Positions 35,588 through 44,343 of a stretch of DNA of 64,000 nucleotides are shown in pieces. The notes under the pieces are model-generated. The model had not been told where the DNA came from and made no database searches. It saw only the letters and a list, made by a program, of their open reading frames with translations. Position numbers and translations under genes: made by a program. The DNA is from RYN-230 sp963837515 (GTDB lineage: Bacteria; Actinomycetota; Actinomycetes; Streptosporangiales; Streptosporangiaceae): assembly GCA_963837515.1 (NCBI GenBank), contig CAWINT010000002.1:1116001-1180000 (forward strand), given 5' to 3'. Every line of letters begins with the position of its first letter. Within the stretch, counting starts at the first letter, position 1.

Positions 35588-36252
35588 CGGGCCACGATCC
35601 GGTACCCGACGGCCCGCACCGACTCGATGCGCACCCGTCCCGCCGCCAGCTTGGCCCGGAGCCGGGCCATGTGCACGTCGATGGTGTTGGACCCCAGCGC
35701 GTCGGCCTCGTTCTCCCAGACGCTGAGCGCGATGGACCGCCGGTCCACCGCGGCCGGCGAACGGCGCATCAGCATCTCCAGGATGCCCCGCTCGGTGGCG
35801 GTCAGCGTGGGCTGCTGGCCCCCGGCCCGGACCTCACGGGTGGCCGGGTCGAACACCACGTCCCCGATGGCCAGCCGGGGCGGCTGCGCGGCGCGCGGCC
35901 GCCGCTGCAGTGCCCTGAGCCGGGCCAGCAGCTCGGTGAAGTCGAACGGCTTGACCAGGTAGTCGTCGGCGCCCTCGTCCAGGCCGGTTATCCGGTCCGC
36001 GGGCGCGTCCCGGGCGGTGAGCATGAGGACCGGGACAGCCACCGCGCCCTGCCGCATCCAGCGCAGCACGTCCAGGCCGGACATCCCGGGCATCCGCCAG
36101 TCAAGTATCGCCACCTCGTACTCGTAGCTGCGCAGGTACCCCACCGCGGCCCGGCCGTCGGGCACCGTGTCCACGGCATACCCGTGCTCGCGCAGCCCCC
36201 GGCCGAGCGCCTCGCGCAGGCCGCGGTCGTCCTCGGCCACCAGCAGCCGCAT
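35584..36252 (-). CDS. OmpR-family response regulator
   Basis: The 222-residue protein has a receiver domain (VAEDD, phospho-acceptor in AILDWRMPGM, LTARDA, KPFDF). An OmpR/PhoB winged helix follows (LTATERGILEMLMRRSPAAV, then NTIDVHMARLRAKL, ESVRAVGYRIV). The ATG at 36252 is chosen because the receiver starts there; the upstream open frame is antisense-like. It sits 14 bases after the DprE2-like gene and overlaps the kinase gene. Confidence 0.92.
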   Translation of the reverse strand: MRLLVAEDDRGLREALGRGLREHGYAVDTVPDGRAAVGYLRSYEYEVAILDWRMPGMSGLDVLRWMRQGAVAVPVLMLTARDAPADRITGLDEGADDYLVKPFDFTELLARLRALQRRPRAAQPPRLAIGDVVFDPATREVRAGGQQPTLTATERGILEMLMRRSPAAVDRRSIALSVWENEADALGSNTIDVHMARLRAKLAAGRVRIESVRAVGYRIVAR

Positions 36253-36266
36253 GACCGGCCGCTGGC

Positions 36267-37025
36267 TCAGCGGGGCAGCCGGCGCCACACCGGCCGGGGC
36301 AGCAGCCGCAGCCCGGTGGCGAGCACGGCCAGCGACGGCGGCACCCACACGGTCGCGGCGCCCGGGCGGTGCAGCGCCGCGGCCACGGCCACGCCGACCC
36401 GCTCCGGGGTGGTGGCCAGTGGCGCCGCTTTCATCCCGGCGGTCATCCGGCCGGTGACAAAACCAGGCCGGACCAGCAGTACCCGCACGCCGCTGCCGTG
36501 CAGCGCGTCGGCCAGCCCGCGGCCGAAGGAGTCCAGCCCGGCCTTGGCCGCCCCGTACACGAAGTTCGCCTTCCGCGGCCGGACCGCGGCGACCGACGAG
36601 AGCACCACGATCGTGCCGTGACCCTGGGCCCGCAGCCGGGCCGCCGCGGCCAGCAGCGTGCTCACGTGCCCGGTGAAGTTGGTCTCCACCAGCAGCCCGG
36701 CCTGCCGCGGGTCGCGGTCCAGCACCTCCTGGGCGATCAGCACACCCGCGGCGGAGATCACCAGGTCGACCGGGCCGGCGGCGAAAGCGGTGTCGATGAC
36801 CTGCTGGTGGGTGTCCAGGGCGGTGGCGTCGTAGGCCAGGGTGCGCACCTGGCAGCCGAGTGCCTTGCCGGCCGCCGTAAGCCGCTGCTCGTCCCGGCCG
36901 GCCAGCAGCACCTCCGCGTCGGCCGGCAGCCGGAGCGCGGCGACGATCTCCAGCCCGATCTCGCTGGTGCCGCCGAGGAGCAGCACCCGGGCCGGTCCGG
37001 CTGGCCTGTCCTGCGTGCCCCGCAT
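36267..37025 (-). CDS. DprE2-like short-chain reductase
   Basis: The 252-residue SDR starts with VLLLGGTSEIGLEIVAALRL and has the LAGRDEQRL and ISAAGVLIAQ motifs and the catalytic VYGAAKAG (YxxxK). Mycobacterial DprE2 reduces the 2-keto sugar made by DprE1 to decaprenyl-phospho-arabinose. Its position beside a UbiA-type phosphoribosyltransferase supports that role. DprE1 is not in the window. GGAGG precedes two adjacent ATGs (37028 and 37025); the second has the better spacing. Confidence 0.8.
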   Translation of the reverse strand: MRGTQDRPAGPARVLLLGGTSEIGLEIVAALRLPADAEVLLAGRDEQRLTAAGKALGCQVRTLAYDATALDTHQQVIDTAFAAGPVDLVISAAGVLIAQEVLDRDPRQAGLLVETNFTGHVSTLLAAAARLRAQGHGTIVVLSSVAAVRPRKANFVYGAAKAGLDSFGRGLADALHGSGVRVLLVRPGFVTGRMTAGMKAAPLATTPERVGVAVAAALHRPGAATVWVPPSLAVLATGLRLLPRPVWRRLPR

Positions 37026-37131
37026 CATTATTCCTCCGAAAGTGTCCGCCTGCTCCTCAGCGTAGGCCGCCGGTCCGCGGCGGCGGGCCATTACCGGTGC
37101 GCGGCCTGCGCCCGGCCGCCGGCGGGCAGGT

Positions 37132-38070
37132 TCAGGCCAGCCCGACCGCGAACAGCACCAGCCAGGCCAGCTCGCAGCACATCATCAGCCGGTCCCGGGC
37201 GATCAGGTCCTCCACCGGCTTGGCCGGCCGGTGCACCGTCAGCCAGTCGAAGCGGAGCAGCGCCAGGGCCAGCGGCAGCGCGCTGGCCAGGTGCACGGCC
37301 CGGGGCCAGGCGCCGTGCTGCCCGGCCGCCCAGAGCAGGTACGCGGTGATCATCAGGACCGACACGGCCCGCTGGGCGATCCGCAGCCCACCCGGCCGGT
37401 ACCAGCGCATCACCGGCCGGTGCACCGCCGCCTCCGCCCCGAGCACCTCCAGTTCGGTGAACCGCTTGGCGATGGCCACCATCAGCGCGCCCAGGCTGCA
37501 CACGGCCAGGAACCAGGCCGACGGCGGCACCCGGGTGGCGCTGGCCCCGCCCAGCGCGCGCAGCACGAACCCGCTGGCCACGAACACCAGCTCGATCACC
37601 GGGAGGTGCTTGAGCAGCACCGTGTAGAGCAGGGACAGCACCAGGTAGACGGCGGCCAGCAGGGCCAGCGTCCGCTCGCCGGACCACAGGCTGACCGTCT
37701 CGGCGGCGGCGATCGCCAGGACGGCCAGCGCGATGGCGTGCGCCCGCGGCAGCCGTCCGGACGCCACCGCGCGCAGCCGCTTGGTGGGATGCAGCCGGTC
37801 CCGCTCTGCGTCGGCCACGTCGTTGACGAAGTACACGGCGGCGGCCGCCGCGGTGAACACGGCCGCCGCGAGCAGCGCGTAACCGAGCCCGTCATCGCGG
37901 CCCAGCGACGCACCGGCCAGCGGTGCGGCGAACACCAGCAGGTTCTTCGGCCACTGCCGCGGGCGCGCGGTCTGCACGACCGCGGTGAGCCAGGCCAGTG
38001 GGCCGGTGGCCGGGGCTACCGCGGTCGGCCCGGCCGGCGGCACACCGGCCGGGCGGGTACGCATGGTCAC
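37132..38070 (-). CDS. Decaprenyl-phosphate phosphoribosyltransferase (UbiA family)
   Basis: The 312-residue membrane protein has about nine helices and the two Asp-rich prenyl/PRPP-binding motifs. The first is NDVADAERDRLHPTKRLRAV; the second lies near AKRFTELE. This set matches Rv3806c-type enzymes, which move phosphoribose from PRPP to decaprenyl phosphate, the first step toward decaprenyl-phospho-arabinose for cell-wall arabinan. The start overlaps the glycosidase stop (ATGA) and the next gene is DprE2-like. Confidence 0.87.
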   Translation of the reverse strand: MTMRTRPAGVPPAGPTAVAPATGPLAWLTAVVQTARPRQWPKNLLVFAAPLAGASLGRDDGLGYALLAAAVFTAAAAAVYFVNDVADAERDRLHPTKRLRAVASGRLPRAHAIALAVLAIAAAETVSLWSGERTLALLAAVYLVLSLLYTVLLKHLPVIELVFVASGFVLRALGGASATRVPPSAWFLAVCSLGALMVAIAKRFTELEVLGAEAAVHRPVMRWYRPGGLRIAQRAVSVLMITAYLLWAAGQHGAWPRAVHLASALPLALALLRFDWLTVHRPAKPVEDLIARDRLMMCCELAWLVLFAVGLA

Positions 38071-39335
38071 TTGGCGTACACGGCGGTGAAGTCGCGGTTG
38101 GCCGGTGCGTAGTACCGGTCCGGCGGCTGCATCTGGTTGGGCAGCAGGTTGACCGGATCTGGGTTGGCCGGATGGTGCTTCGGCAGGTAATACATGAACG
38201 ACATCCAGTCCGGGTTGATGTCCAGCTCCATCCCGGTCACCGCGCCCGCCCGCTGCAGCAGCGTGGCCAGTTCGCGCACGTTCAGCTCCGGTCCGTAGAC
38301 GAAGATGATCCGGCCGTCGCGGGTTTCCCCGATGCCGGACCGCCAGACGTAGTAGCCGCCGCCCAGCGTCGCGCCCCAGGCCCCTTCGACGTTATGGTCC
38401 ACCGACGGCGGAATCCGCCCGTTCCGCACGATCAGGTGCAGGTTCTGCCGGACACCGACGACGTCGGGGGTCATGCGCACGTTCTGCCCCCACGCGCCGA
38501 TCGTGACATGCCCGTCCCGGTAGTAGACGATCGAGGCGACGCCGTGGGCCAGCGCGCCGCTGGTGGCGCCGTTCAGGTAGAAGCCACCACCCGAGCTGGC
38601 GATCTTGAATCCGCCGTTGAACGTGGCGAGCAGCCCGGGCCGCTTGGCCGGCAGGATGAGGTCGGCGGCGCCCCACTTGCCCGGCCCCGGGTCCTCCGCC
38701 CCGGGGTGCAGGTGGAAGGTGACCAGATGCTGGTTCATCGACACGATCCCGGCCACGTAGGACGTGTAGACGCTGCTGGCCCGCAGGTAGGTGCCGAACA
38801 CCGCGGGCTGCCCGTGGTCGGTGCCGAGCACCCGCCAGTGGCCTTCGCCGCGCAGCGGGTGGGCCACCAGCGGGGCGAGGTTCGCGGGCGGCGGGTAGAC
38901 CGGCCGGGCCTTGGCGTGCCGCCGGTGGTGCGTGCCCGCGGCGGGCAGCGCACCAGCGCTGGGCCCGGTCAGCGCGAAGGACGGCTTCCCGCCCGCCTTC
39001 GGCGGCTTGTAGGTCATCCACTCGCCCAGGGTCACCACCGGGCCGAGGTAATGATCACGGGCCCATTCGGCCAGCCGCTCCGAGGTGGTGCCGCCGCCCG
39101 GCATGGTCAGCGCGTGCCCGACCGACCAGGCGAGCCACACGCAGAACACCACGACCAGGGCCATCAGCACCTGGAACCAGCGGCGGGTGCGCAGCTTGCG
39201 CCGGTTCCGGCGGCGCCCCGGGCCGGTCCCACGGCCCGGGGCCTGCGCCGCGTCGGGCGCTGGCCCATCCCAGCCAGGGGCAGCTCGGGGTACGCCGGAT
39301 TCCGGGTCGCGCCGGAATGACGCCGGTCTAGGCAC
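38067..39335 (-). CDS. Membrane-anchored phosphodiester glycosidase (NAGPA-domain) protein
   Basis: About 422 residues: a basic cytoplasmic N-terminus, one membrane helix (WFQVLMALVVVFCVWLAWSVG, about 55-75) and an extracytoplasmic catalytic domain. That domain has LLATFNGGFK, ATLGGGYYVWRSGIG and ELDINPDW, the conserved segments of phosphodiester glycosidases, which cleave sugar-1-phosphodiester bonds. GTG at 39335 is chosen because GGAGGGAG lies about ten bases upstream. As first gene of the envelope operon it may trim or recycle a phosphodiester-linked wall glycan; the substrate is inferred. Confidence 0.82.
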   Translation of the reverse strand: MPRPASFRRDPESGVPRAAPGWDGPAPDAAQAPGRGTGPGRRRNRRKLRTRRWFQVLMALVVVFCVWLAWSVGHALTMPGGGTTSERLAEWARDHYLGPVVTLGEWMTYKPPKAGGKPSFALTGPSAGALPAAGTHHRRHAKARPVYPPPANLAPLVAHPLRGEGHWRVLGTDHGQPAVFGTYLRASSVYTSYVAGIVSMNQHLVTFHLHPGAEDPGPGKWGAADLILPAKRPGLLATFNGGFKIASSGGGFYLNGATSGALAHGVASIVYYRDGHVTIGAWGQNVRMTPDVVGVRQNLHLIVRNGRIPPSVDHNVEGAWGATLGGGYYVWRSGIGETRDGRIIFVYGPELNVRELATLLQRAGAVTGMELDINPDWMSFMYYLPKHHPANPDPVNLLPNQMQPPDRYYAPANRDFTAVYAK

Positions 39336-39550
39336 CCAACATCTCCCTCCGGGATTGTCGTTATGCACGGAGATGCCAGCCCGAGAGGTCACGTCTCCCC
39401 GGTGCGGTGGCAAGGCCCCCCGTGCCAGGCCCGAGCTGGGAGCCACGCTCACGGTATCCTGCCCGGTCAGCGTTCCCGGGCGCAGTAGGCCCAAACGACA
39501 GGTCTACCCGGGAATCATGAAGACTTCGTTAAGGCCGGGCCGGCCCGGGC

Positions 39551-39605
39551 GTGACCAAGTTCACACCGCTTAGGCCCTGGTCAGCATCCAGCCATGACCG
39601 GGTCA
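39551..39605. promoter_or_regulatory. Palindrome cluster between glycosidase and lhgO
   Basis: The 349-base divergent gap holds GTGA-N6-TCAC (39551-39564) and the perfect TGACC-G-GGTCA (39595-39605), followed by another GGGTCAA. GATACT (39633-39638) may be a -10 for lhgO. No regulator gene is adjacent. Nothing else is recognised in 39336-39684. Confidence 0.35.
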
Positions 39606-39684
39606 AGCCGGGTCAATGGCGCCCCGTCATGCGATACTTCACGGTTGCCCCGTGATGGGGTTACCGCAGAAAGCAGGTGGTGCT

Positions 39685-40902
39685 GTGCCGCAGCCGGACA
39701 GCGAGCTCGACGTCGTCATCATCGGGGCCGGCCTGGTCGGGCTGGCCACCGCCATGGCGCTGGCCGAGACCCGGCCCGGGCTGGGGATCGCGGTGCTGGA
39801 GAAGGAGCAGGCCGTCGGCTGCCACCAGAGCGGCCACAACTCCGGAGTGATCCACGCCGGCCTGTACTACCAGCCCGGCAGCCTCAAGGCGCGGTTCTGC
39901 AGCGCCGGGCGGGTAGCGATGATGGAGTTCGCCCGCGAGCACCAGATCCCGTTCCGGCAGACCGGCAAGCTGGTGGTGGCGACGCGGGAGCGCGAGCTGG
40001 CGCCGCTGGCGGCGCTGGCCGAGCGCGGCCGGGCCAACGGGCTGGCGGTCCGCGAGATCGGCCCGGCTGAGATCACCGGGATCGAACCGTCGGTCCGCGG
40101 GCTCCGGGCACTGCACATCCCGGAGAGCGGGGTCATCGACTTCCGCCAGGTGGCCGCGGCCTTCGCCGAGACGGTGCGCAAAGCCGGCGGGCAGGTGCGG
40201 TGCGGCCACGGCCTGCTGGCGCTCGCCCGGACCCCGGACGGGTGGGTCGCGGAAACAACGGCCGGGCCGGTGCGGGCGCGGAATGTGATCGCCTGCGCGG
40301 GGCTGCAGGCCGACCGGATCGCAGCGATGACCGGTCACCGCGGGCAGGAATACCGGATCGTGCCGTTCCGCGGCGACTACTACACGTTCCGCCCGGCGGC
40401 CGCCGGGCTGGTCCGCGGGCTCGTGTACCCGGTACCCGATCCGGCGTTCCCGTTCCTCGGCGTGCATTTCACCCGGGGGGTGGACGGGACCCTGCACGCC
40501 GGGCCCAATGCGGTCCCCGCCCTGGCCCGGGAAGGCTACGGGCGGTTCGCGGTGAACGGCCGGGACCTGGCGGATGAGCTGCGCTTCCCGGGGCTGGGCC
40601 GACTGGCCCGGCGGTACGCGCGCACGGGGGCCCTGGAGATCTACCGCGACCTGGTCAAGCCGGCCTACCTGGCGGAACTGCGGCGGTACATCCCGGCGAT
40701 CACCGCGGCGGACCTGACGTTCGGCCCGTCCGGGATCCGCGCGCAGTGCCTGCGCCGCTCCGGGGATCTGGTGGACGACTTTCTCATCGAGGAGGCCGAC
40801 GGGATCATCCACGTGCTGAACGCGCCGTCCCCGGCCGCCACTGCCTCCCTCGTGATCGGCCGGCACATCGCCGGCCGCGCCGCCGCGTCGCTGCGCCTGT
40901 GA
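39685..40902 (+). CDS. lhgO: L-2-hydroxyglutarate oxidase
   Basis: This FAD-dependent DAO-fold oxidase of about 405 residues has the dinucleotide motif DVVIIGAGLVGLATAMALAE. The LhgO-type segments GHNSGVIHAGLYYQPGSLKA, PFRGDYYTF, and GPSGIRAQ with VLNAPSPAATASL are present. It oxidises L-2-hydroxyglutarate to 2-oxoglutarate, feeding electrons to the respiratory chain. GTG at 39685 has AGGTGG five bases upstream. It is coupled by a TGATG overlap to the isomerase gene. Confidence 0.93.
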   Translation: MPQPDSELDVVIIGAGLVGLATAMALAETRPGLGIAVLEKEQAVGCHQSGHNSGVIHAGLYYQPGSLKARFCSAGRVAMMEFAREHQIPFRQTGKLVVATRERELAPLAALAERGRANGLAVREIGPAEITGIEPSVRGLRALHIPESGVIDFRQVAAAFAETVRKAGGQVRCGHGLLALARTPDGWVAETTAGPVRARNVIACAGLQADRIAAMTGHRGQEYRIVPFRGDYYTFRPAAAGLVRGLVYPVPDPAFPFLGVHFTRGVDGTLHAGPNAVPALAREGYGRFAVNGRDLADELRFPGLGRLARRYARTGALEIYRDLVKPAYLAELRRYIPAITAADLTFGPSGIRAQCLRRSGDLVDDFLIEEADGIIHVLNAPSPAATASLVIGRHIAGRAAASLRL

Positions 40903-41951
40903 TGATCCGGTTCGCTGCCAACCTGTCCCTGCTGTGGGCGGACGAGCCGCTGCCGGAGCGGTTCGCCCGGGCCGCCGCGGCTGGCTTCAGGGCCGTGGAA
41001 CTGTGGTGGCCCGGGGCGGATGACGCGGCCCGGCTGCCCGCGCTGACCCAGCGCTGGGGGCTGGACCTTGCGCTGCTGAACTTCGACGCGGGGGACATGG
41101 CCGCGGGGGACCGCGGGCTGGCCGCCGACCCGGGCCGGGCCAGGCAGTTGCGCGCCAACGTGCCGCTGGCGCTGCGCATCGCCGCGGACTGCGGCTGCGA
41201 ACGGCTGAACCTGCTGGTCGGGGTGCGCGACGCGCGGTACCCGCGGGTGCAGCAGCTGGGCCTGGCCCGGGACAACGTGGCCTGGGCCGCGGATCTGGCC
41301 GCCGGGCAGGGCGCTCAGGTGATGATCGAGGCGCTCAACACGATGGAGAACGGCCCCTGCCTGCTCACCACCACGGCCGCCGCGGCGGCGTTCATCACCG
41401 GGACCCACCGGGACAACGTGCGGCTCCAGTACGACGCGTACCACATGCAGCGGATGGAGGGCGATCTCACCGCCACCGTGGACGCCTACTGGGATGTGCT
41501 CGGCCACGTCCAGATCGCCGACGTCCCGGGCCGCGGTGAGCCGGGCACCGGGGAGATCAACTACCGGTTCTTCCTCGGTCATCTCGACGCCCGGGGCTAC
41601 CGTGGCCACGTCGGGCTGGAGTACCGGCCCGCCACGGGCCGTCCGGAGGACTCCTTCGGCTGGCTGGCCGACTTCGGCTGGCCCACGGCCGAGGGCCGGC
41701 CGGGGACCCGGTTACTGGTGGCGCTGCCGCAGCCAGTCCAGAGCGGCCTGGGCGACCTCACGCCAGCCGTGGTCCACCGTCAGGGAGTGCCCCCGGTCGG
41801 GGAATTCCCGCAGGTCGGTGATCGCGGGCGAGCGGTGGTAGAGCCTGCGGGTCTGCATGCTGATCTGCGCCGGGACCGTGTGGTCCTGGCCGCCTGCCGT
41901 GATCAGCAGCGGCCCCCGGGTCTTGTTGCGGGTGTCCACCTTCGCTGGTGA
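40902..41951 (+). CDS. hyi: Hydroxypyruvate isomerase-like TIM barrel with an abnormal C-terminal extension
   Basis: Residues 1-260 match hydroxypyruvate isomerases: MIRFAANLSLLW, MIEALNTMENGP, QYDAYHMQRMEGDL, GHVQIADVPGRGEPGTGEIN and the final GLEYRP. Members interconvert hydroxypyruvate and tartronate semialdehyde. The family normally ends near FGWL; here no stop occurs and about 85 further codons run antisense through the convergent hydrolase gene to 41951. That tail has no resemblance to protein sequence. A lost stop codon is likely. The ATG overlaps the lhgO stop. Confidence 0.85.
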   Translation: MIRFAANLSLLWADEPLPERFARAAAAGFRAVELWWPGADDAARLPALTQRWGLDLALLNFDAGDMAAGDRGLAADPGRARQLRANVPLALRIAADCGCERLNLLVGVRDARYPRVQQLGLARDNVAWAADLAAGQGAQVMIEALNTMENGPCLLTTTAAAAAFITGTHRDNVRLQYDAYHMQRMEGDLTATVDAYWDVLGHVQIADVPGRGEPGTGEINYRFFLGHLDARGYRGHVGLEYRPATGRPEDSFGWLADFGWPTAEGRPGTRLLVALPQPVQSGLGDLTPAVVHRQGVPPVGEFPQVGDRGRAVVEPAGLHADLRRDRVVLAACRDQQRPPGLVAGVHLRW

Positions 41952-42513
41952 CCCGGGGGTGAAGTTGGCGAGCGCCGCTTCGAACAGCGGCTTGCCCGGC
42001 GAGGGGATCGCCCACTTGGCGTAGAGGTCGGCGGACTCCTCGGCGGGCAGGGCGTTGCCGAAGCCGTACCGGAACTGCTCCGCGGTCAGCGACACCGCCT
42101 CATTCCGGTTGGCGGGCCTGCGCAGCGCGATCGAGGCGACCCGGAGCGCGGATGGCGGTAGGAGGAGCACGCCCTTGATGGGCGCGGGATCGATCGCCAC
42201 CGCCGCCGCGGCCAGATCCTGCGCGAGCAGCCGCTGGACGATGAGACCGCCGAAGGAGTGGCCGATGACCACCGGCTTGGCCGGCAGCCCGCGGATGATC
42301 CCCGCGTAGTGCTCGACCACGTCGTTGATTCCGGTACCCGCCACCAGCTCGGGGTGGTTCCTGGTCTCCGCCACGGTGTCCGCCTCGCCGGGCCAGCCCG
42401 GGGCCACCGGCTGGTCAGCCGGCCTGCTTGAAGAAGTCCGCCCACGGGTCCCAGGACGTCGCGTGCAGCCAGAGGCCATGGACAAAGACAACGGGGATGT
42501 TCGCTGGTTCCAT
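41712..42513 (-). pseudogene. Alpha/beta hydrolase with a single-base frameshift
   Basis: From ATG 42513 the frame reads MEPANIPVVFVHGLWLHATS, then DPWADFFKQAG, and stops. The expected continuation QPVAPGWPGEADTVAET is in another frame, which runs intact to 41712 with the nucleophile elbow VIGHSFGGL and the acid/His motifs (GGQDHTVP, RGHSLTV). One extra base near 42414-42417 explains the break. Corrected length is about 266 residues. It is either a sequencing error or a recent mutation. The repeated ATCAGGCC (42531 and 42563) may be part of its promoter; the rest of 42514-42719 holds nothing recognised. Confidence 0.82.
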
Positions 42514-42719
42514 CTGCTCGCCCTTCAGAGATCAGGCCCTAATGATGACAATTCCTACCAACATCAGGCCTTACCCCTGGCCGGCTCGCGCGTAACCGGG
42601 CTGGCAATGTCAGACGGCCGGTCCCCGTCCGCCGCCGGCTGCGCCGCCTACGTGGCTTACGGCCTGGCCCAGCCGGCCCCGGACGGCTTCCTCCGGCACG
42701 TGGTCCGCTCGCTCCCGGG

Positions 42720-43235
42720 TCAGCGCCCCCTGACCCCGTCGATCGCCTCCCGCAGCAGGTCAGCGTGCCCGTTGTGCCGGGCGTACTCGCCGATCAGGTG
42801 CACGTACATCATCCGCAGCGACCAGACTTCCCCGCCCGCGTCGAACGTGTCCGAGAATTTCATTTCCCGAACGGCCGCGTCGGCGAGCTGCCACTCCGCC
42901 CGCAGGCGGTCGATCTCAGCCGCCGCATCCGCGGCCACGGCGTTGCTGAAGTCGGCATCCTTCCCGTCCGCCGGGTCGAACAGGGGCGGCACCGGCTGCC
43001 CGGCGGCCCGCTGGCGGAACCAGATGCGCTCGACCTTGGCCAGGTGCCGGATCAGCCCGAGCAGGGACAGGCCGGAGGAGGGGACCGGCCGCAGCGCGAG
43101 CTGCTCGCCGGTCAGCCCGGCGCAGATGCTGAGCAGCGTGGCCCGCTGCCAGTTCAGGTAACCCTCCAGCATCGGCCGGTCATCCCCGGTGACCGGCCCG
43201 TCGGCCGGCTCGGGCCTAGGTGCCGTCCATGTCAT
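42720..43235 (-). CDS. DinB/DUF664-family protein
   Basis: This 171-residue four-helix protein has the DinB metal-site pattern: RHLAKVERIWFRQRAAG early and HLIGEYARHNGHADLLREAI near the C-terminus. Related proteins act as thiol (mycothiol or bacillithiol) S-transferases. The ATG at 43235 has no Shine-Dalgarno but has CATGCT six bases upstream, suggesting a leaderless mRNA. The partner reaction is unknown. Confidence 0.82.
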   Translation of the reverse strand: MTWTAPRPEPADGPVTGDDRPMLEGYLNWQRATLLSICAGLTGEQLALRPVPSSGLSLLGLIRHLAKVERIWFRQRAAGQPVPPLFDPADGKDADFSNAVAADAAAEIDRLRAEWQLADAAVREMKFSDTFDAGGEVWSLRMMYVHLIGEYARHNGHADLLREAIDGVRGR

Positions 43236-43265
43236 GCCGTCAGCATGCCAGCCGCCGGGGCCGCC

Positions 43266-43338
43266 CCCGCCCGCCGGGGCCATCCCGCCCGCCGGGGCCA
43301 TCCCGCCCGCCGGGGCCATCACCGCCCGCCGGGGCCAT
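43266..43338. repeat. 18-bp tandem repeat, four copies
   Basis: Four units of about CCCGCCCGCCGGGGCCAT (ends at 43283, 43301, 43319 and 43338; the last is one base longer). It lies upstream of the DinB gene. It is open in several frames but has no sign of being coding. Confidence 0.7.
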
Positions 43339-43470
43339 CCCGGCGGCACGGCCCCGCGATCACCAGCCAGCGGTTACCCTTCGTGACATGTGCGCGACCC
43401 GGTCGTTAACAGATCATTTCCGGTGTAACGGTTCGGTGACTGGCCCTCGCCTACGGCCCCGAAGAGGTGC

Positions 43471-43501
43471 TTGACTATCGAAATCAGATCTCAGATCCCA
43501 T
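43471..43501 (+). promoter_or_regulatory. Importer promoter with GntR operator (site 1)
   Basis: TTGACT (43471-43476) is followed by ATCAGATCTCAGATCCCAT (43483-43501), which matches the perfect 19-bp palindrome at 60570 in 17 positions. It precedes the first importer gene. No convincing -10 is seen. Confidence 0.7.
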
Positions 43502-43521
43502 TTTGGCCAGCTAGGAGCCTG

Positions 43522-44343
43522 ATGGCCTCAACCGGTGAGCTGCCGACCGGGCCCGGCGCGCCGCCGACGCCGCCCGGGGCCGCCGGTCCCGCGGGCGGCC
43601 TGCGGCTGCGCGGCGTGCGACGGGTCTTCGGGGAAACGGTAGCAGTATCCGGGGTGGATCTGGACATCCCACTGCACGGCCGGCTCGCGATCGTCGGGCC
43701 GAGCGGCTGCGGCAAGTCGACGCTGCTGGCGATGATGTGCGGGCTGGACGAGCCGGACGAGGGCACCATCACCGTCCTGGACGCGGACACCGCCGAGGGC
43801 CGGCTGCGCCGCTGCGCCTGGATGCCCCAGCGGGACCTGCTGCTGCCCTGGCGGGACGTGCTCGGCAACGCGGCGCTGGCGCTGGAGAACCGCGGCGTCC
43901 GCCGTCAGGCCGCCCGGGAGCAGGTGGCGCACCTGGTGCAGCGGTTCGGCCTGGCCGGGTTCGAGAAGCGGCTGCCCTACCAGCTGTCCGGTGGGATGCG
44001 GCAACGGGTCTCGTTCCTGCGGACGCTGGTGGCCGGCAAGGAGGTGCTGCTGCTGGACGAGCCGTTCGGCGCCCTGGACTCGATCACCCGGGGCGACCTG
44101 CAGCAGTGGCTGCGCAGCGCGCTGGACGCCGAGCCCCGGACCACGGTGCTGGTCACCCACGACGTCGAGGAGGCGCTGCTGATCGGCGAGCGGGTCGTGG
44201 TCATGTCGGCCCGGCCCGGCCGGATCGTGGCCGAGTTCCAGGTCGATCTGCCGCACGCCGGCAGCCGCCGTGAGCTGCTGCGCCACCCTGAGTTCACCGA
44301 GCTGCGCGACGAAATTTTCGCCCTGCTGGAGACCGTGGCATGA
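43522..44343 (+). CDS. ABC transporter ATP-binding protein (SsuB/TauB/ThiZ type)
   Basis: The 273-residue ATPase has Walker A GPSGCGKST, Q-loop MPQRDLLLPWRDV, signature LSGGMRQRV, Walker B VLLLDEPFGALD and H-loop VTHDVEEAL. The Q-loop pattern is typical of the nitrate/sulfonate/taurine/HMP-precursor importer class. ATG at 43522 has AGGAG just upstream. It is first in a three-gene importer operon and overlaps the permease by four bases. Confidence 0.9.
   Translation: MASTGELPTGPGAPPTPPGAAGPAGGLRLRGVRRVFGETVAVSGVDLDIPLHGRLAIVGPSGCGKSTLLAMMCGLDEPDEGTITVLDADTAEGRLRRCAWMPQRDLLLPWRDVLGNAALALENRGVRRQAAREQVAHLVQRFGLAGFEKRLPYQLSGGMRQRVSFLRTLVAGKEVLLLDEPFGALDSITRGDLQQWLRSALDAEPRTTVLVTHDVEEALLIGERVVVMSARPGRIVAEFQVDLPHAGSRRELLRHPEFTELRDEIFALLETVA

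Noticed and set aside
42607..42719. Short ORF starting MSDGRSPSAAGCAAYVAYGL between the hydrolase and DinB
   Set aside because: It continues antisense through the DinB gene without a stop of its own and has no ribosome site.
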